Shown: positions 8,661-16,309 of the stretch, one piece after another
How the letters are laid out: each line of letters starts with the position of its first letter
Numbering within the stretch: the first letter of the stretch is position 1
Assembly (NCBI RefSeq): GCF_026340675.1
Contig: NZ_JAPEOX010000004.1
Span: 124,001-188,000 of the forward strand
Reading direction: 5' to 3'
Source: Streptomyces sp. NBC_01264
GTDB lineage: Bacteria; Actinomycetota; Actinomycetes; Streptomycetales; Streptomycetaceae
Length of the DNA stretch: 64,000 nt
Notes under the pieces: generated by a model
The model's database searches: none
Told to the model about the DNA's origin: nothing
What the model saw: the letters and a program-made list of their open reading frames with translations, nothing else
Program-made: the position numbers and the translations under genes

Positions 8661-9826
8661 TCGCCACGGGCTGCTTCCACTCCGCGCTACCCGGCGGCCA
8701 CCGTGCCCTGTCGGCGCTGCGCTCCGCGCGGAAGGCCGGAGCCCTGGCCGTCGACGCCGGTGACTTCTTCTCCGGCAGCGCCTTTCACACCTACTCCGGC
8801 GGCCGCGTCGAGGAGAAGCTCCTGGCTGAGCTGTACGACGCGGTGATCCCCGGCAACCACGACCTTCCCGACCTGATGCGGCTGCGCCGTCCCGAGGCGT
8901 TCCCGCCGGTCGTCTGCGCCAACGTCTCGCCCCCGCCCGCTTTCGCCGGCCGATGGACGAGCGGGCTGGTGCTGCACGGAGCGTCGCTTCGCGTCGGGAT
9001 CGTCGGTTACCTGGGGGAGCAGGCGTACGGGGCGATTCCCGCGGCTGAGCGCGCGGGCTTCACCTACCGGCCCCCGACGGCCGCGCTGATCGCCGTCGAG
9101 GCCGACGTGCTGCGCTTGGCGGGTGCTGACGTCGTGGTGGGAGTGAGCCACAGCGGTTTCCTCGCCGATGTCGCCGACCAGGAGGCCGAGTGGCCGCTGA
9201 CCACGGTGATCTCCTCGCACTGCCACTCGCCGTGGACGCATTGGACGCAGGGCATCCGGCACGTGGCCAAGCCAGCCGCGCAGGGCGCCGGGCTGCTCCG
9301 CCTCAACCTCGGTGTCGACGGTCCCCTTAGCGTCCGCCACGACGGCCCCTACGGCAGCGGCCCCGAACATGTGGCCTCCGACCTGGACGCGGATTTCGAG
9401 GCGTTCACAGCGTGGGGGAAGCACTCGGTGGGCCATCTCGCGGCCGCCCTGCCCGGCCGCCAGGACGTCGCCCGTCTTCTGGCGGCCCGCGCGCTGCGTG
9501 CGACGGGCGCCGACGCCTTCATCCTCAACACCTACACGCTGCGCGGAGGACTGCCGGCCGAGGTGACCCGCGCGGCGCTGTGGGCCTGCGCGCCGTTCGA
9601 CAGCGACCTCGTGGTGCTCGACGGCACCCACCCACCGCGTGCCCTGGCCGACCGGGCCCGCGAACTGGGCGAGGACCTCACCCTCGCTCCCGCCCCGGCA
9701 AGCGACGCACCGGGGCGCATCGCCACCACCGCCTACCTCGCCGGACGACTGGGACTGCCCGCCCGGCCTCCTGTCCAGCCGTGCACGCTGCACGGCGTCC
9801 TCACCGCTCGTCTGGAGACGTCATGA
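8648..9826 (+). CDS. calcineurin-like metallophosphoesterase / 5'-nucleotidase family
   Basis: A 392-residue protein with the metallophosphoesterase core: DAGDFFSG (metal ligand Asp), IPGNHDL (the GNHD motif), GVSHSG and SHCHSP (C-terminal histidine ligands). After about residue 230 there is a further domain like the C-terminal substrate-binding half of 5'-nucleotidases (ADAFILNTYTLRGGLP). The usual first motif DxH reads C-F-H (ATGCFHS), so one metal ligand may differ. No signal peptide is seen, so it should act in the cytosol, unlike secreted UshA. Next to dCTP-deaminase-fold proteins, a nucleotide or nucleotide-sugar phosphatase role is reasonable. It is coupled to the next gene by ATGA. 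Confidence 0.75.
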   Translation: MQELIATGCFHSALPGGHRALSALRSARKAGALAVDAGDFFSGSAFHTYSGGRVEEKLLAELYDAVIPGNHDLPDLMRLRRPEAFPPVVCANVSPPPAFAGRWTSGLVLHGASLRVGIVGYLGEQAYGAIPAAERAGFTYRPPTAALIAVEADVLRLAGADVVVGVSHSGFLADVADQEAEWPLTTVISSHCHSPWTHWTQGIRHVAKPAAQGAGLLRLNLGVDGPLSVRHDGPYGSGPEHVASDLDADFEAFTAWGKHSVGHLAAALPGRQDVARLLAARALRATGADAFILNTYTLRGGLPAEVTRAALWACAPFDSDLVVLDGTHPPRALADRARELGEDLTLAPAPASDAPGRIATTAYLAGRLGLPARPPVQPCTLHGVLTARLETS

Positions 9827-10638
9827 CCGACCTGCTGCATCTGGACGCCCGCGAGCTGACCTTCGGCCCGACCGCGCCGGACGCCCTCGCGCACGCCTTC
9901 GACGGCTCCGGTGAGGGCCGGGCGCTCGTCACCTTCGAATCCCAGGAGCACGGCCCCAACCTGGACCTCGCGCTGAGCCTGCTGTCCACGCTCGGCACGG
10001 TCCTGGCCCTCTACCCGGACCGAGGCTGCTGGGACGAGCTGACGGTCCGCGATGACGTGGACCCCGGACGCACCCACGGCGTGGGCGAGAACCGGCTGCA
10101 CGTCGACCTCGTCGACCGCGACCGCGCCCCGCGCCTGATCGCTCTGTACTGCGTGCGCGCGGACCCGGCGGGCGGCGGCGCCTCCGCCCTGTCCGACCTC
10201 CACACCGCCACCGGGGACCTCGACCATGCGGATCGCGAGCTGCTGCGGCAGCCGGTCTTCTCCTACTTCACCGACCACGGAGTGCACGGCGTCGGTGCGG
10301 GGATGGCCCGCTTCGCCGTCCTGCCCGAGCGCCTTGACGGCCGGGAACCGATCCGGTTCACCTCCAAGATGCTCCCCCACCTCCAGCGCGGCGAGCTGGT
10401 GGACGGAGGCGCCCCCGAGCAGGTCGCTGCCGCGTTCGGTCGCCTCGTGGCCGCCGTCGAGGAGCGGCGCACCACCGTGCGGCTGCAGCCCGGCCAGCTC
10501 CTCCTCTTCGACCAGTGGCGCTACGCCCACGGCCGCATGCCCATGGGTCCGGGCCAGAGCGAACTGCCGCCCGGCCAGCGCCGACTGCTGAAGCAGGCCT
10601 ATGGTCACCGCCCCGAGCCGACCGGAGGAGCACGATGA
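9823..10638 (+). CDS. TauD/clavaminate-synthase-like Fe(II)/2-oxoglutarate dioxygenase
   Basis: A 271-residue protein with a jelly-roll 2OG-dioxygenase pattern. The facial triad can be read as HVD (in RLHVDLVD, around residue 91) and a distal His in QWRYAHGRMPMG. The 2OG-binding Arg is likely in the following GQRRLLKQAY. The segment RTHGVGENRLHVD resembles the TauD and clavaminate synthase families. It probably hydroxylates, desaturates or cyclises a pathway intermediate in the cytosol. It overlaps both neighbours by ATGA (9823 and 10635), which fixes it in the operon. Confidence 0.78.
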   Translation: MTDLLHLDARELTFGPTAPDALAHAFDGSGEGRALVTFESQEHGPNLDLALSLLSTLGTVLALYPDRGCWDELTVRDDVDPGRTHGVGENRLHVDLVDRDRAPRLIALYCVRADPAGGGASALSDLHTATGDLDHADRELLRQPVFSYFTDHGVHGVGAGMARFAVLPERLDGREPIRFTSKMLPHLQRGELVDGGAPEQVAAAFGRLVAAVEERRTTVRLQPGQLLLFDQWRYAHGRMPMGPGQSELPPGQRRLLKQAYGHRPEPTGGAR

Positions 10639-11195
10639 TCCTGACCGGACCCGCGATCCGCGAGGCCGTCGCCAAGGGGACGATCACCATCGACCCGTTC
10701 GAGCCGGACCTGCTCAACCCCAACAGCTACAACTACCGGCTCGGCGACCAGCTCGAGGAGCTCGTCAGTCGGCCAGCCGACCCCACCGTGCCCGCCCGGA
10801 CGCGCACCATCGACCTGAGCGCCGACGGCTTCGTGCTCCAGCCGGGCACCGTCTACCTGGGCACGACCGTCGAGACGATCGGCAGCGCGGCCTTCGTCAC
10901 AAGCCTGATCGGCCGCTCCTCCCTCGGACGGCTCGGCTGCTTCCTGCAGATCTCCGCCGACCTCGGCCAGCTCGGCGCCGTGCACCGCTGGACGCTGGAG
11001 GTCACCGTGGTCCAGCCCCTGCGGATCTATCCGGGCATGCGCGTCGGGCAGGTTTCCTTCTGGCGTCCGGCCGGCAGCCGCTCCCCCTACAACGGGCACT
11101 ACGGCACCCTCAGCGTCCCCGCCGCCTGGTCCCCGCGCGCGGCCGCCGGCCACGGCGCGGCCCCCGCCCCGCTCCTTCAGGAGGTGACCGCATGA
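10635..11195 (+). CDS. dCTP-deaminase-fold protein A (catalytic Glu present)
   Basis: A 186-residue protein of the dCTP deaminase/dUTPase fold, close to the length of Dcd (about 190). Family motifs are clear: NPNSYNYRLGD near the N-terminus, GRSSLGRLG (the RSS nucleotide-binding segment), and WTLEVTVVQPLRIYPGM, in which the Glu matches the catalytic Glu of E. coli Dcd. It may therefore deaminate or hydrolyse a cytosine nucleotide (BlsM of blasticidin biosynthesis is a nucleotide hydrolase related to this fold). The ATG overlaps the preceding stop. A paralogue lacking the Glu follows immediately; the two may form a mixed trimer. Confidence 0.8.
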   Translation: MILTGPAIREAVAKGTITIDPFEPDLLNPNSYNYRLGDQLEELVSRPADPTVPARTRTIDLSADGFVLQPGTVYLGTTVETIGSAAFVTSLIGRSSLGRLGCFLQISADLGQLGAVHRWTLEVTVVQPLRIYPGMRVGQVSFWRPAGSRSPYNGHYGTLSVPAAWSPRAAAGHGAAPAPLLQEVTA

Positions 11196-11716
11196 TTCTC
11201 ACCGGCCCCGAGATCACGTCCCGCGTCAGGGACGGCCGCATTCGCATCGAGCCGTTCGACGCGAGCCACGCACAGCCCAATTCCTACGACTTCCACCTCG
11301 GCGAGACCGTCGGCTCGTACACCAGCCACGTGCTGGACTGCGCCCGCGACAACCCCTTCGAGCAGCACCCCATCCCCCCGGACGGGTTCGAACTCCAGCC
11401 GCACCGTATCTACCTGGCCGCCACACAGGAGCGGATCGGCAGTGACCTCGTCGTGCCCGTCATCCGGGCCCGTTCCTCCATCGCCCGCCTGGGCTTGTTC
11501 GTCCACGTCACCGCCGACCTGATCGACCTCGGCTCCTTCGGCCAGCTCACTCTGCAACTGCACGCCGTGCAGCCGGTGCGCATCTATCCGGGCATGCTGA
11601 TCGGCCAGGTCACCTTCTGGGAGACGACCGGAGAGCGGGTCCTGTACGACGGCAAGTACCAGGGCAGCCGCGGCCCGCAGCCTTCGAAGTCCCACCTCGA
11701 CTTCGAGGTCCGGTGA
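11192..11716 (+). CDS. dCTP-deaminase-fold protein B (catalytic Glu replaced by Gln)
   Basis: A 174-residue paralogue of the previous protein. It shares the start MILTGP, QPNSYDFHLGE, RARSSIARLG and VRIYPGMLIGQVTFW. At the catalytic position it has Gln (LTLQLHAVQPV) where protein A has Glu. Dcd needs this Glu to activate water, so this copy should be catalytically impaired, structural, or specialised for binding. The two genes overlap by ATGA, which favours co-assembly. It is equally well linked to the next gene by a GTGA overlap. Confidence 0.8.
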   Translation: MILTGPEITSRVRDGRIRIEPFDASHAQPNSYDFHLGETVGSYTSHVLDCARDNPFEQHPIPPDGFELQPHRIYLAATQERIGSDLVVPVIRARSSIARLGLFVHVTADLIDLGSFGQLTLQLHAVQPVRIYPGMLIGQVTFWETTGERVLYDGKYQGSRGPQPSKSHLDFEVR

Positions 11717-12456
11717 TCACCCCTGCGGCCCTCTGCCGCGAGCCGAAGGGTCCTGTGCCCGGCGGGCGGGGAGAGCGGGTGGTGGCGCTGGTCGCCCACC
11801 CGGACGACGCCGAGCTGCTGTGCTACGGAACGCTGCGCCGGGCCGTCGGTGCCGGGGCGACCGTGACGGTGGTCGTGGTTACCCACGGAGCGAACGGCGT
11901 CTCCCTGGCCGACGCCGCCGACGGCCGCCGGCTCGGCACGGGCGAAAGGGCCGAGGAGGTCCGCGCGGCCTGGCTCTCCACCGGAATCCAGCTCGCATTC
12001 CTAGGCTTACCCGATGGCGCCCTGGTGGCCGACCGGCACCTGATCTCCGCCGTGGAGGCCGAACTGACGCGCCTGGGCTGCACGCTGCTGATCACCCACA
12101 GCCTCAACGCCAGCACCGACCACCAGGACCATCGGGCACTGGCCCTCGCCGCTGCGAACGCCGCCACCCGCGTGACCACCTGCCACACCGTGCTCCACGG
12201 CGAGCCCCACGCCCCCCGCTCCACCTTCACCCCCACCGTCCTCGTCGACATCACCGAGCACCTCGACGACAAGGTCACCGCCCTGGCCGCGCACCGCACC
12301 CAGGCGGGCCGCTGGTACCTCGGCAAGGAGTACACCAACCACCGCGCTGTCCAGGCCGGATGGCGCCTGCGCCCGGCGGCAGCAGCCGCCGGGCGCGCGT
12401 ACGAGTCCTTCGAGACCTCCGTGCTCACCCTGTTCACCCAGGAGGACCGGTCGTGA
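11713..12456 (+). CDS. PIG-L/LmbE family deacetylase with a TTA codon
   Basis: A 247-residue zinc-dependent N-deacetylase of the PIG-L family (MshB, LmbE, GlcNAc-PI deacetylase). The signature AHPDDAEL supplies the zinc ligands and general base, with a second metal site in DHQDHRAL. The usual substrate is an N-acetylated amino sugar, so the pathway probably makes or modifies an amino-sugar intermediate, consistent with the GT4 and MurG-like enzymes downstream. An in-frame TTA codon lies at 12007-12009 (Leu in GLPDG). TTA is rare in Streptomyces and makes translation depend on the bldA tRNA, so production is probably developmentally timed. GTGA overlaps join it to both neighbours. Confidence 0.85.
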   Translation: MITPAALCREPKGPVPGGRGERVVALVAHPDDAELLCYGTLRRAVGAGATVTVVVVTHGANGVSLADAADGRRLGTGERAEEVRAAWLSTGIQLAFLGLPDGALVADRHLISAVEAELTRLGCTLLITHSLNASTDHQDHRALALAAANAATRVTTCHTVLHGEPHAPRSTFTPTVLVDITEHLDDKVTALAAHRTQAGRWYLGKEYTNHRAVQAGWRLRPAAAAAGRAYESFETSVLTLFTQEDRS

Positions 12457-13193
12457 CCTTGACCTACATCGAGCAGCCGCCCTTCGCGCCCTGGCTCGGG
12501 TTCTGCGAGGCGCTCTTCGCCTGCGAGACCGTCGCTCTCTACGACGACGTGCCCTACACCGACGGCGGTTACCAGAACCGTAACCGGATCAAGACCGCCG
12601 ACGGGGTGCAGTGGCTGACCGTGCCGGTCAACCGCGCCGTCGGGCAGCTGATCCGCGACACTCCCGTCGCCGCCTCCTTCGACGCCGACAGCATGCTGCG
12701 GGCGATCCGCCTGGCCTACGCCCGTACCCCGCACGTCGAGGAGTTGCTGAACGTCCTGCGGCCTGTCCTCGACGCGAGCCACGCGTGGTTGGTCGATCTG
12801 AACCTCGACCTGCTCACCCAGCTTGCCGCCGCCCTCGGCGCCCCCGCGCGCCTACGGCTCACCTCCGAGCTGGCCGTCGACGCCGACGACAAAACCAGAC
12901 GTCTGGCGGGCATCTGCGCAGCCACCGGCGCCGACGTCCTGTGGGCGGGATCGGGCACCCGCACCTACCTCGACACCACAACCCTGGCCGAGCACGGCGT
13001 GCAGGTGCGGTGGAACGAGTACGCCGACCGTCACCCGGTCTACCGCCAGGCCTGGAGCCGGCAGGGCTTCGTGCCCAACCTGTCCGTCATCGACACCGTC
13101 TGCTCGCTGGGCTGGGCGGGCACCGCGGCGCTCCTGCGCACCGGACTTGCCGCCTACCACCAGCAGCCCGCCCCGAAGGAGGCGACCGCATGA
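12453..13193 (+). CDS. WbqC-like family protein
   Basis: A 246-residue protein matching the WbqC-like family, with the typical start YIEQPPFAPWLGFCEALFAC, then YDDVPYTDGGYQNRNRIKT and WLTVPV. WbqC-like proteins occur in polysaccharide and secondary-metabolite clusters. Their biochemical role is poorly defined; acyl or aminoacyl transfer to amino sugars has been proposed for some. It is coupled to the deacetylase upstream (GTGA) and the glycosyltransferase downstream (ATGA). In a cluster with a tRNA synthetase it is one candidate for the enzyme that uses an activated amino acid, but nothing in the sequence proves this. Confidence 0.75.
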   Translation: MTLTYIEQPPFAPWLGFCEALFACETVALYDDVPYTDGGYQNRNRIKTADGVQWLTVPVNRAVGQLIRDTPVAASFDADSMLRAIRLAYARTPHVEELLNVLRPVLDASHAWLVDLNLDLLTQLAAALGAPARLRLTSELAVDADDKTRRLAGICAATGADVLWAGSGTRTYLDTTTLAEHGVQVRWNEYADRHPVYRQAWSRQGFVPNLSVIDTVCSLGWAGTAALLRTGLAAYHQQPAPKEATA

Positions 13194-14296
13194 CGCGCCC
13201 GCTGATCCTCACCGGCATCGACCTGCCCCTGGAACCCTCCTGCGGCTCGACCATCTGGTGCAGCGACGTCTACACCCGCCTGGCCGGCCACGGCTTCGAA
13301 ACGGTGTTCGCGCACCTGCCCGGCAGCGGCACCTGGCAGCACGGCTTCGCCGACACAGCCCAACTGACCGCTGACAAAGCGCCGTACGGGCCCGGGTTCG
13401 ACGCGTACGCCGACGCGCTCACCGACGAAGTCCGCGGCCTCGTACGCCAACGCCGGCCGGGCCTGATCCATGCCCAGCACCTGGGGTTCGGCCTCGCTCT
13501 CGCCTTCGCGCGGGCGGCCGGCGGCACGCCGATGGTGTCCGTCGCGCACGGTACCGACGTCATCGCCGCCACCGAGCACGAGCAGGCGCGAGCCGTCCTG
13601 AACGAGATCGTCGACGCGAGCGTGTACGTCATCGTCCCGAACGCGGCCATGGCCGACGGGGTGAACCGGCTCACTGACGGCCGCCACACCGACCGCCTGG
13701 TGGTCGTGCCCTGGGGTGTCCCGCTGCCCGCGGCACCGACCGCACACCCGCGCCCGGGAAAGCACCTGAGCCTGGTGCACGCGGGCCGTCTCGACGGCAA
13801 CAAGGACACGATCACCGCGATCGAGGCTCTGGCGCGGACCACCGGACATCACCTCACCGTGATCGGCAGCGGCAGCGAACTCGAGACCCTCATCCGGCGC
13901 GCCGCCGAGCTCAACCTCGCCGACCGCGTGATGTTCGAGCCGTTCCTGCCCCGTCAGGACCTGTTCAAGCGGTTCGGCGACTTCGACGCGATGGTGTTCA
14001 CCACCCGCACGCTGGAGGCCTACGGGCTCGTCGCCGTCGAAGCCCAAGCGCACGGCCTGCCCGTCCTCCACAGCGACGTCCCCGGGCTGGCGGTCACGCT
14101 CGGCACCGGCGGTCTGAGCTTCCCGCCGGGCGACGCCGCCGCCCTTGCCTCGCTCATCGACAACCTGGCCGCCAGCCCGGCCACCCGCCGGCTCCTACAC
14201 CAGGCGGCCGTCGCCAACGCCTGCGGCCACGACATCGCCCACACTGCGGCCCACCTTGCCGCGCTGTCCCGCACCGCGAGGGAAGGCGCCCGATGA
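13190..14296 (+). CDS. GT4-family glycosyltransferase
   Basis: A 368-residue GT-B glycosyltransferase. The N-terminal acceptor domain contains HAQHLGFGLALAFARAAGG and VSVAHGTDV. The C-terminal nucleotide-sugar domain has LSLVHAGRLDGNKD, the strand LTVIGSGSE, and the donor-binding TRTLEAYGLVAVEAQAHGLP with the GT4 ExxxxxxxE-type signature (EAYGLVAVE). It should transfer a sugar from a nucleotide donor in the cytosol; the acceptor is unknown. It lies between the WbqC-like protein and the synthetase with ATGA overlaps on both sides. Confidence 0.87.
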   Translation: MTRPLILTGIDLPLEPSCGSTIWCSDVYTRLAGHGFETVFAHLPGSGTWQHGFADTAQLTADKAPYGPGFDAYADALTDEVRGLVRQRRPGLIHAQHLGFGLALAFARAAGGTPMVSVAHGTDVIAATEHEQARAVLNEIVDASVYVIVPNAAMADGVNRLTDGRHTDRLVVVPWGVPLPAAPTAHPRPGKHLSLVHAGRLDGNKDTITAIEALARTTGHHLTVIGSGSELETLIRRAAELNLADRVMFEPFLPRQDLFKRFGDFDAMVFTTRTLEAYGLVAVEAQAHGLPVLHSDVPGLAVTLGTGGLSFPPGDAAALASLIDNLAASPATRRLLHQAAVANACGHDIAHTAAHLAALSRTAREGAR

Positions 14297-15963
14297 ACGA
14301 CGTCCCCCTGTACGCCAGTCGCCTGTGGCCGCCGGTCCGGCCGCGCACCGGCGACGCTTCCGCCTCCACCATCGACCTGCTGCACACCCTCGGCCTGATC
14401 GCCCGCACCGACGCGACCGGCGTGCACAGCCTCCTGCCGCTCGGTCTCCGGGTCCACGACCGACTCACCGCCATCGCCCGGCACGCCTTCGAGGAACGCG
14501 GCGCCCTGACCTTCGCCCCGCCCACGCTGCAGAGCCGCACCCTGTGGGAGCAGACCGGACGCTGGGACGTCTACCGCCGCGAAGGGGCGCTGCTGACCGT
14601 GTCCTCCTCCAGCGGCGAGGAGATGTGCCTGGCCCCCACCTCAGAGGAGATCGCGGCCGCCACCGTCCGCGAGCACCTGCGCTCCCACCGGGACCTGCCC
14701 GTCCGCCTGTCGCTGAGCACCACCAAGTTCCGCGACGAGCTCTCCCCGCGAGGCGGGCTGATGCGCGGCCGCGAGTTCACCATGGCCGACGCCTACACCT
14801 TCGACACCGGCCCCGACACCATGCGCGCCTCCGTCGACTTCCTCAACGAGGCCTGCACCGCCGCCCTCACCGGCATGGGCCTGAGCGGCACCTTCACCGC
14901 GCCCGCCGACGGCGGCAGCATCTCCGCCGGCCCCAGCACCGAACACCTCGTCCTCGCCGACAGCGGACAGGGCACCATCGTCGCCTGCACCCACTGCGGC
15001 AACCGCGGCGACGGCGCCGTCGTCGCCGCCGGGCCCCCGCCGCCCGGCCCGGACCCGGTCGTCAACGTCATCGCCTTCACCCTCACCCTGCCCGATGGCG
15101 CCACCCAGACCGCGACCGTCGCCATCCGCTCCGACCTCCACGTCAGCCCCCGCAAGATCGCCGCCACCACAGGCGCCGCCCGCGTCGACCTCATCGACCC
15201 CGACCTTCTTCCCGACCTGCTCGGCAAGAAGGCCGGCACCCTCACCCCCTGGGACGCCGCCGGCGCTTCCGATGTCCTGCCGCTCTACGACCTGTCCGTC
15301 GCCGACCTGGAGACCTTCGCCATCTCCGACGGAGGTGCCGGCCTGCGCACAGGGGTCCGCTGGAGCGGCGGCCGCGGCCTGCCCACGCTGCACCCCCGCG
15401 GCGTCGACCTGCATCACGCGACCGAACACAGCGGATGCGGGGCCTGTCGCCAGGGCCACTACAGCGTCCTGCGTGCCGTCGAGGTCGCCCACGTCTTCGA
15501 GCTGGGCACGCAGTACGCCGACCCGATGAACCTCCGCTACAGCGATCCCGACGGCCGCTCCGCCACACCCTGGATGGCCTGCTCAGGCATCGGCATCACC
15601 CGCTGTCTGCAAACCGCCGCCGACCTCAACCGCGACCGGCACGGCCTGCGATGGGCACCGCGCACCGGCCCGGCCGACGTCCACCTCGTGGTGCTACGCG
15701 CCGACCAGCCCGACATGCGCGACCGCGCCGACCGTCTCGCCCACAGCCTCACCGAGCGCCGGGTGAGCGTACTCGTCGACGACCGGCCCCTACCCGCCGG
15801 CGACAAACTCCGCTACGCCCGCCTCCTCGGCCTGCCCCACGCCGCCGTCCTCTCCCCCGACCACCCCGACACCGAGATCGAAGTCATCACCCGCTCCACC
15901 GGACGTACCACTCATACCGATCTCAGCCACATCGCCGACCAGAATCCCATCACCCGCACATAG
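14293..15963 (+). CDS. prolyl-tRNA synthetase paralogue (bacterial type, full length)
   Basis: A 556-residue class II synthetase with the complete architecture of bacterial ProRS. Motif 1 lies around LLPLGLRVHDRL (residues 47-58). APTSEE at 114-119 corresponds to the proline-site TxEE. Motif 2 is FRDELSPRGGLMRGREF (146-162), motif 3 is CSGIGITRCL, and between them is an editing-like insertion of about 180 residues. The C-terminal anticodon-binding domain ends in VDDRPLPAGDKLRYARLLGLP. The key residues for proline activation appear present. The gene is the last of a tightly overlapping biosynthetic operon, and an unusual tRNA gene follows 196 bp downstream. This argues for a dedicated biosynthetic synthetase rather than housekeeping ProS; a drug-resistant duplicate of ProS is the main alternative. 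Confidence 0.88.
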   Translation: MNDVPLYASRLWPPVRPRTGDASASTIDLLHTLGLIARTDATGVHSLLPLGLRVHDRLTAIARHAFEERGALTFAPPTLQSRTLWEQTGRWDVYRREGALLTVSSSSGEEMCLAPTSEEIAAATVREHLRSHRDLPVRLSLSTTKFRDELSPRGGLMRGREFTMADAYTFDTGPDTMRASVDFLNEACTAALTGMGLSGTFTAPADGGSISAGPSTEHLVLADSGQGTIVACTHCGNRGDGAVVAAGPPPPGPDPVVNVIAFTLTLPDGATQTATVAIRSDLHVSPRKIAATTGAARVDLIDPDLLPDLLGKKAGTLTPWDAAGASDVLPLYDLSVADLETFAISDGGAGLRTGVRWSGGRGLPTLHPRGVDLHHATEHSGCGACRQGHYSVLRAVEVAHVFELGTQYADPMNLRYSDPDGRSATPWMACSGIGITRCLQTAADLNRDRHGLRWAPRTGPADVHLVVLRADQPDMRDRADRLAHSLTERRVSVLVDDRPLPAGDKLRYARLLGLPHAAVLSPDHPDTEIEVITRSTGRTTHTDLSHIADQNPITRT

Positions 15964-16109
15964 ATTCGCCGCGTTAAACCGCTGAAGAATGCCAGATGAC
16001 ATCGACCCTGATGGCGTCTCGCATTGCCATACCCGAAATCGGAGAACAGGCGGGCAGTTCAATGGATCCGTACGGCGGCGGAATATCTTCGCTCGGCCGC
16101 ACGGACCCG

Positions 16110-16138
16110 TTGACCGCAGTTCACCAGGGGGCTAGCGT
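16110..16138 (+). promoter_or_regulatory. sigma-HrdB-type promoter for the tRNA gene
   Basis: TTGACC (16110-16115) and TAGCGT (16133-16138) are separated by exactly 17 bp and match the vegetative promoter consensus of streptomycetes. Transcription should start near 16145, giving a 5' leader of about 15 nt before the tRNA. The rest of the gap after the synthetase (15964-16109) shows no gene. Confidence 0.75.
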
Positions 16139-16159
16139 CCCTGCCATCGCAACTCGAAA

Positions 16160-16234
16160 CGGGTCGTAGCTCAATTGGTGGAGCACGGCAAAAGCGTTGC
16201 CGAGGAGCTGGTTCAAATCCAGCCGACCCGACCA
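16160..16234 (+). tRNA. non-canonical tRNA with tRNA-Pro-like acceptor end
   Basis: The 75-nt sequence folds into a full cloverleaf. The acceptor stem is CGGGTCG/CGACCCG (7 perfect pairs). The D-arm is GCTC/GAGC with a loop containing GG. The anticodon stem is CGGCA/TGCCG, the variable loop has 4 nt, and the T-arm is GCTGG/CCAGC with loop TTCAAAT. Discriminator A73 and the CCA end are encoded. C1-G72 plus A73 are the acceptor identity elements of bacterial tRNA-Pro. The 7-nt anticodon loop is AAAGCGT: position 33, normally an invariant U, is A. The nominal anticodon AGC would read an Ala codon, but Streptomyces does not normally use tRNA-Ala(AGC). It probably does not decode normally. Its neighbour is a ProRS paralogue, its likely charging enzyme. 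Confidence 0.85.
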
Positions 16235-16309
16235 ATTTGCCACCTTCAAGGCGCCAGGAAGAGCGCTTCCGTGGTGAAACACGGTGCGTTCATTTCAGAA
16301 AAGGGACCG

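Noticed and set aside
16160..16234. Ordinary tRNA-Ala(AGC)
   Set aside because: The nominal anticodon would be AGC, but position 33 is A and the acceptor end is of the Pro type. Streptomyces do not normally use this Ala isoacceptor.
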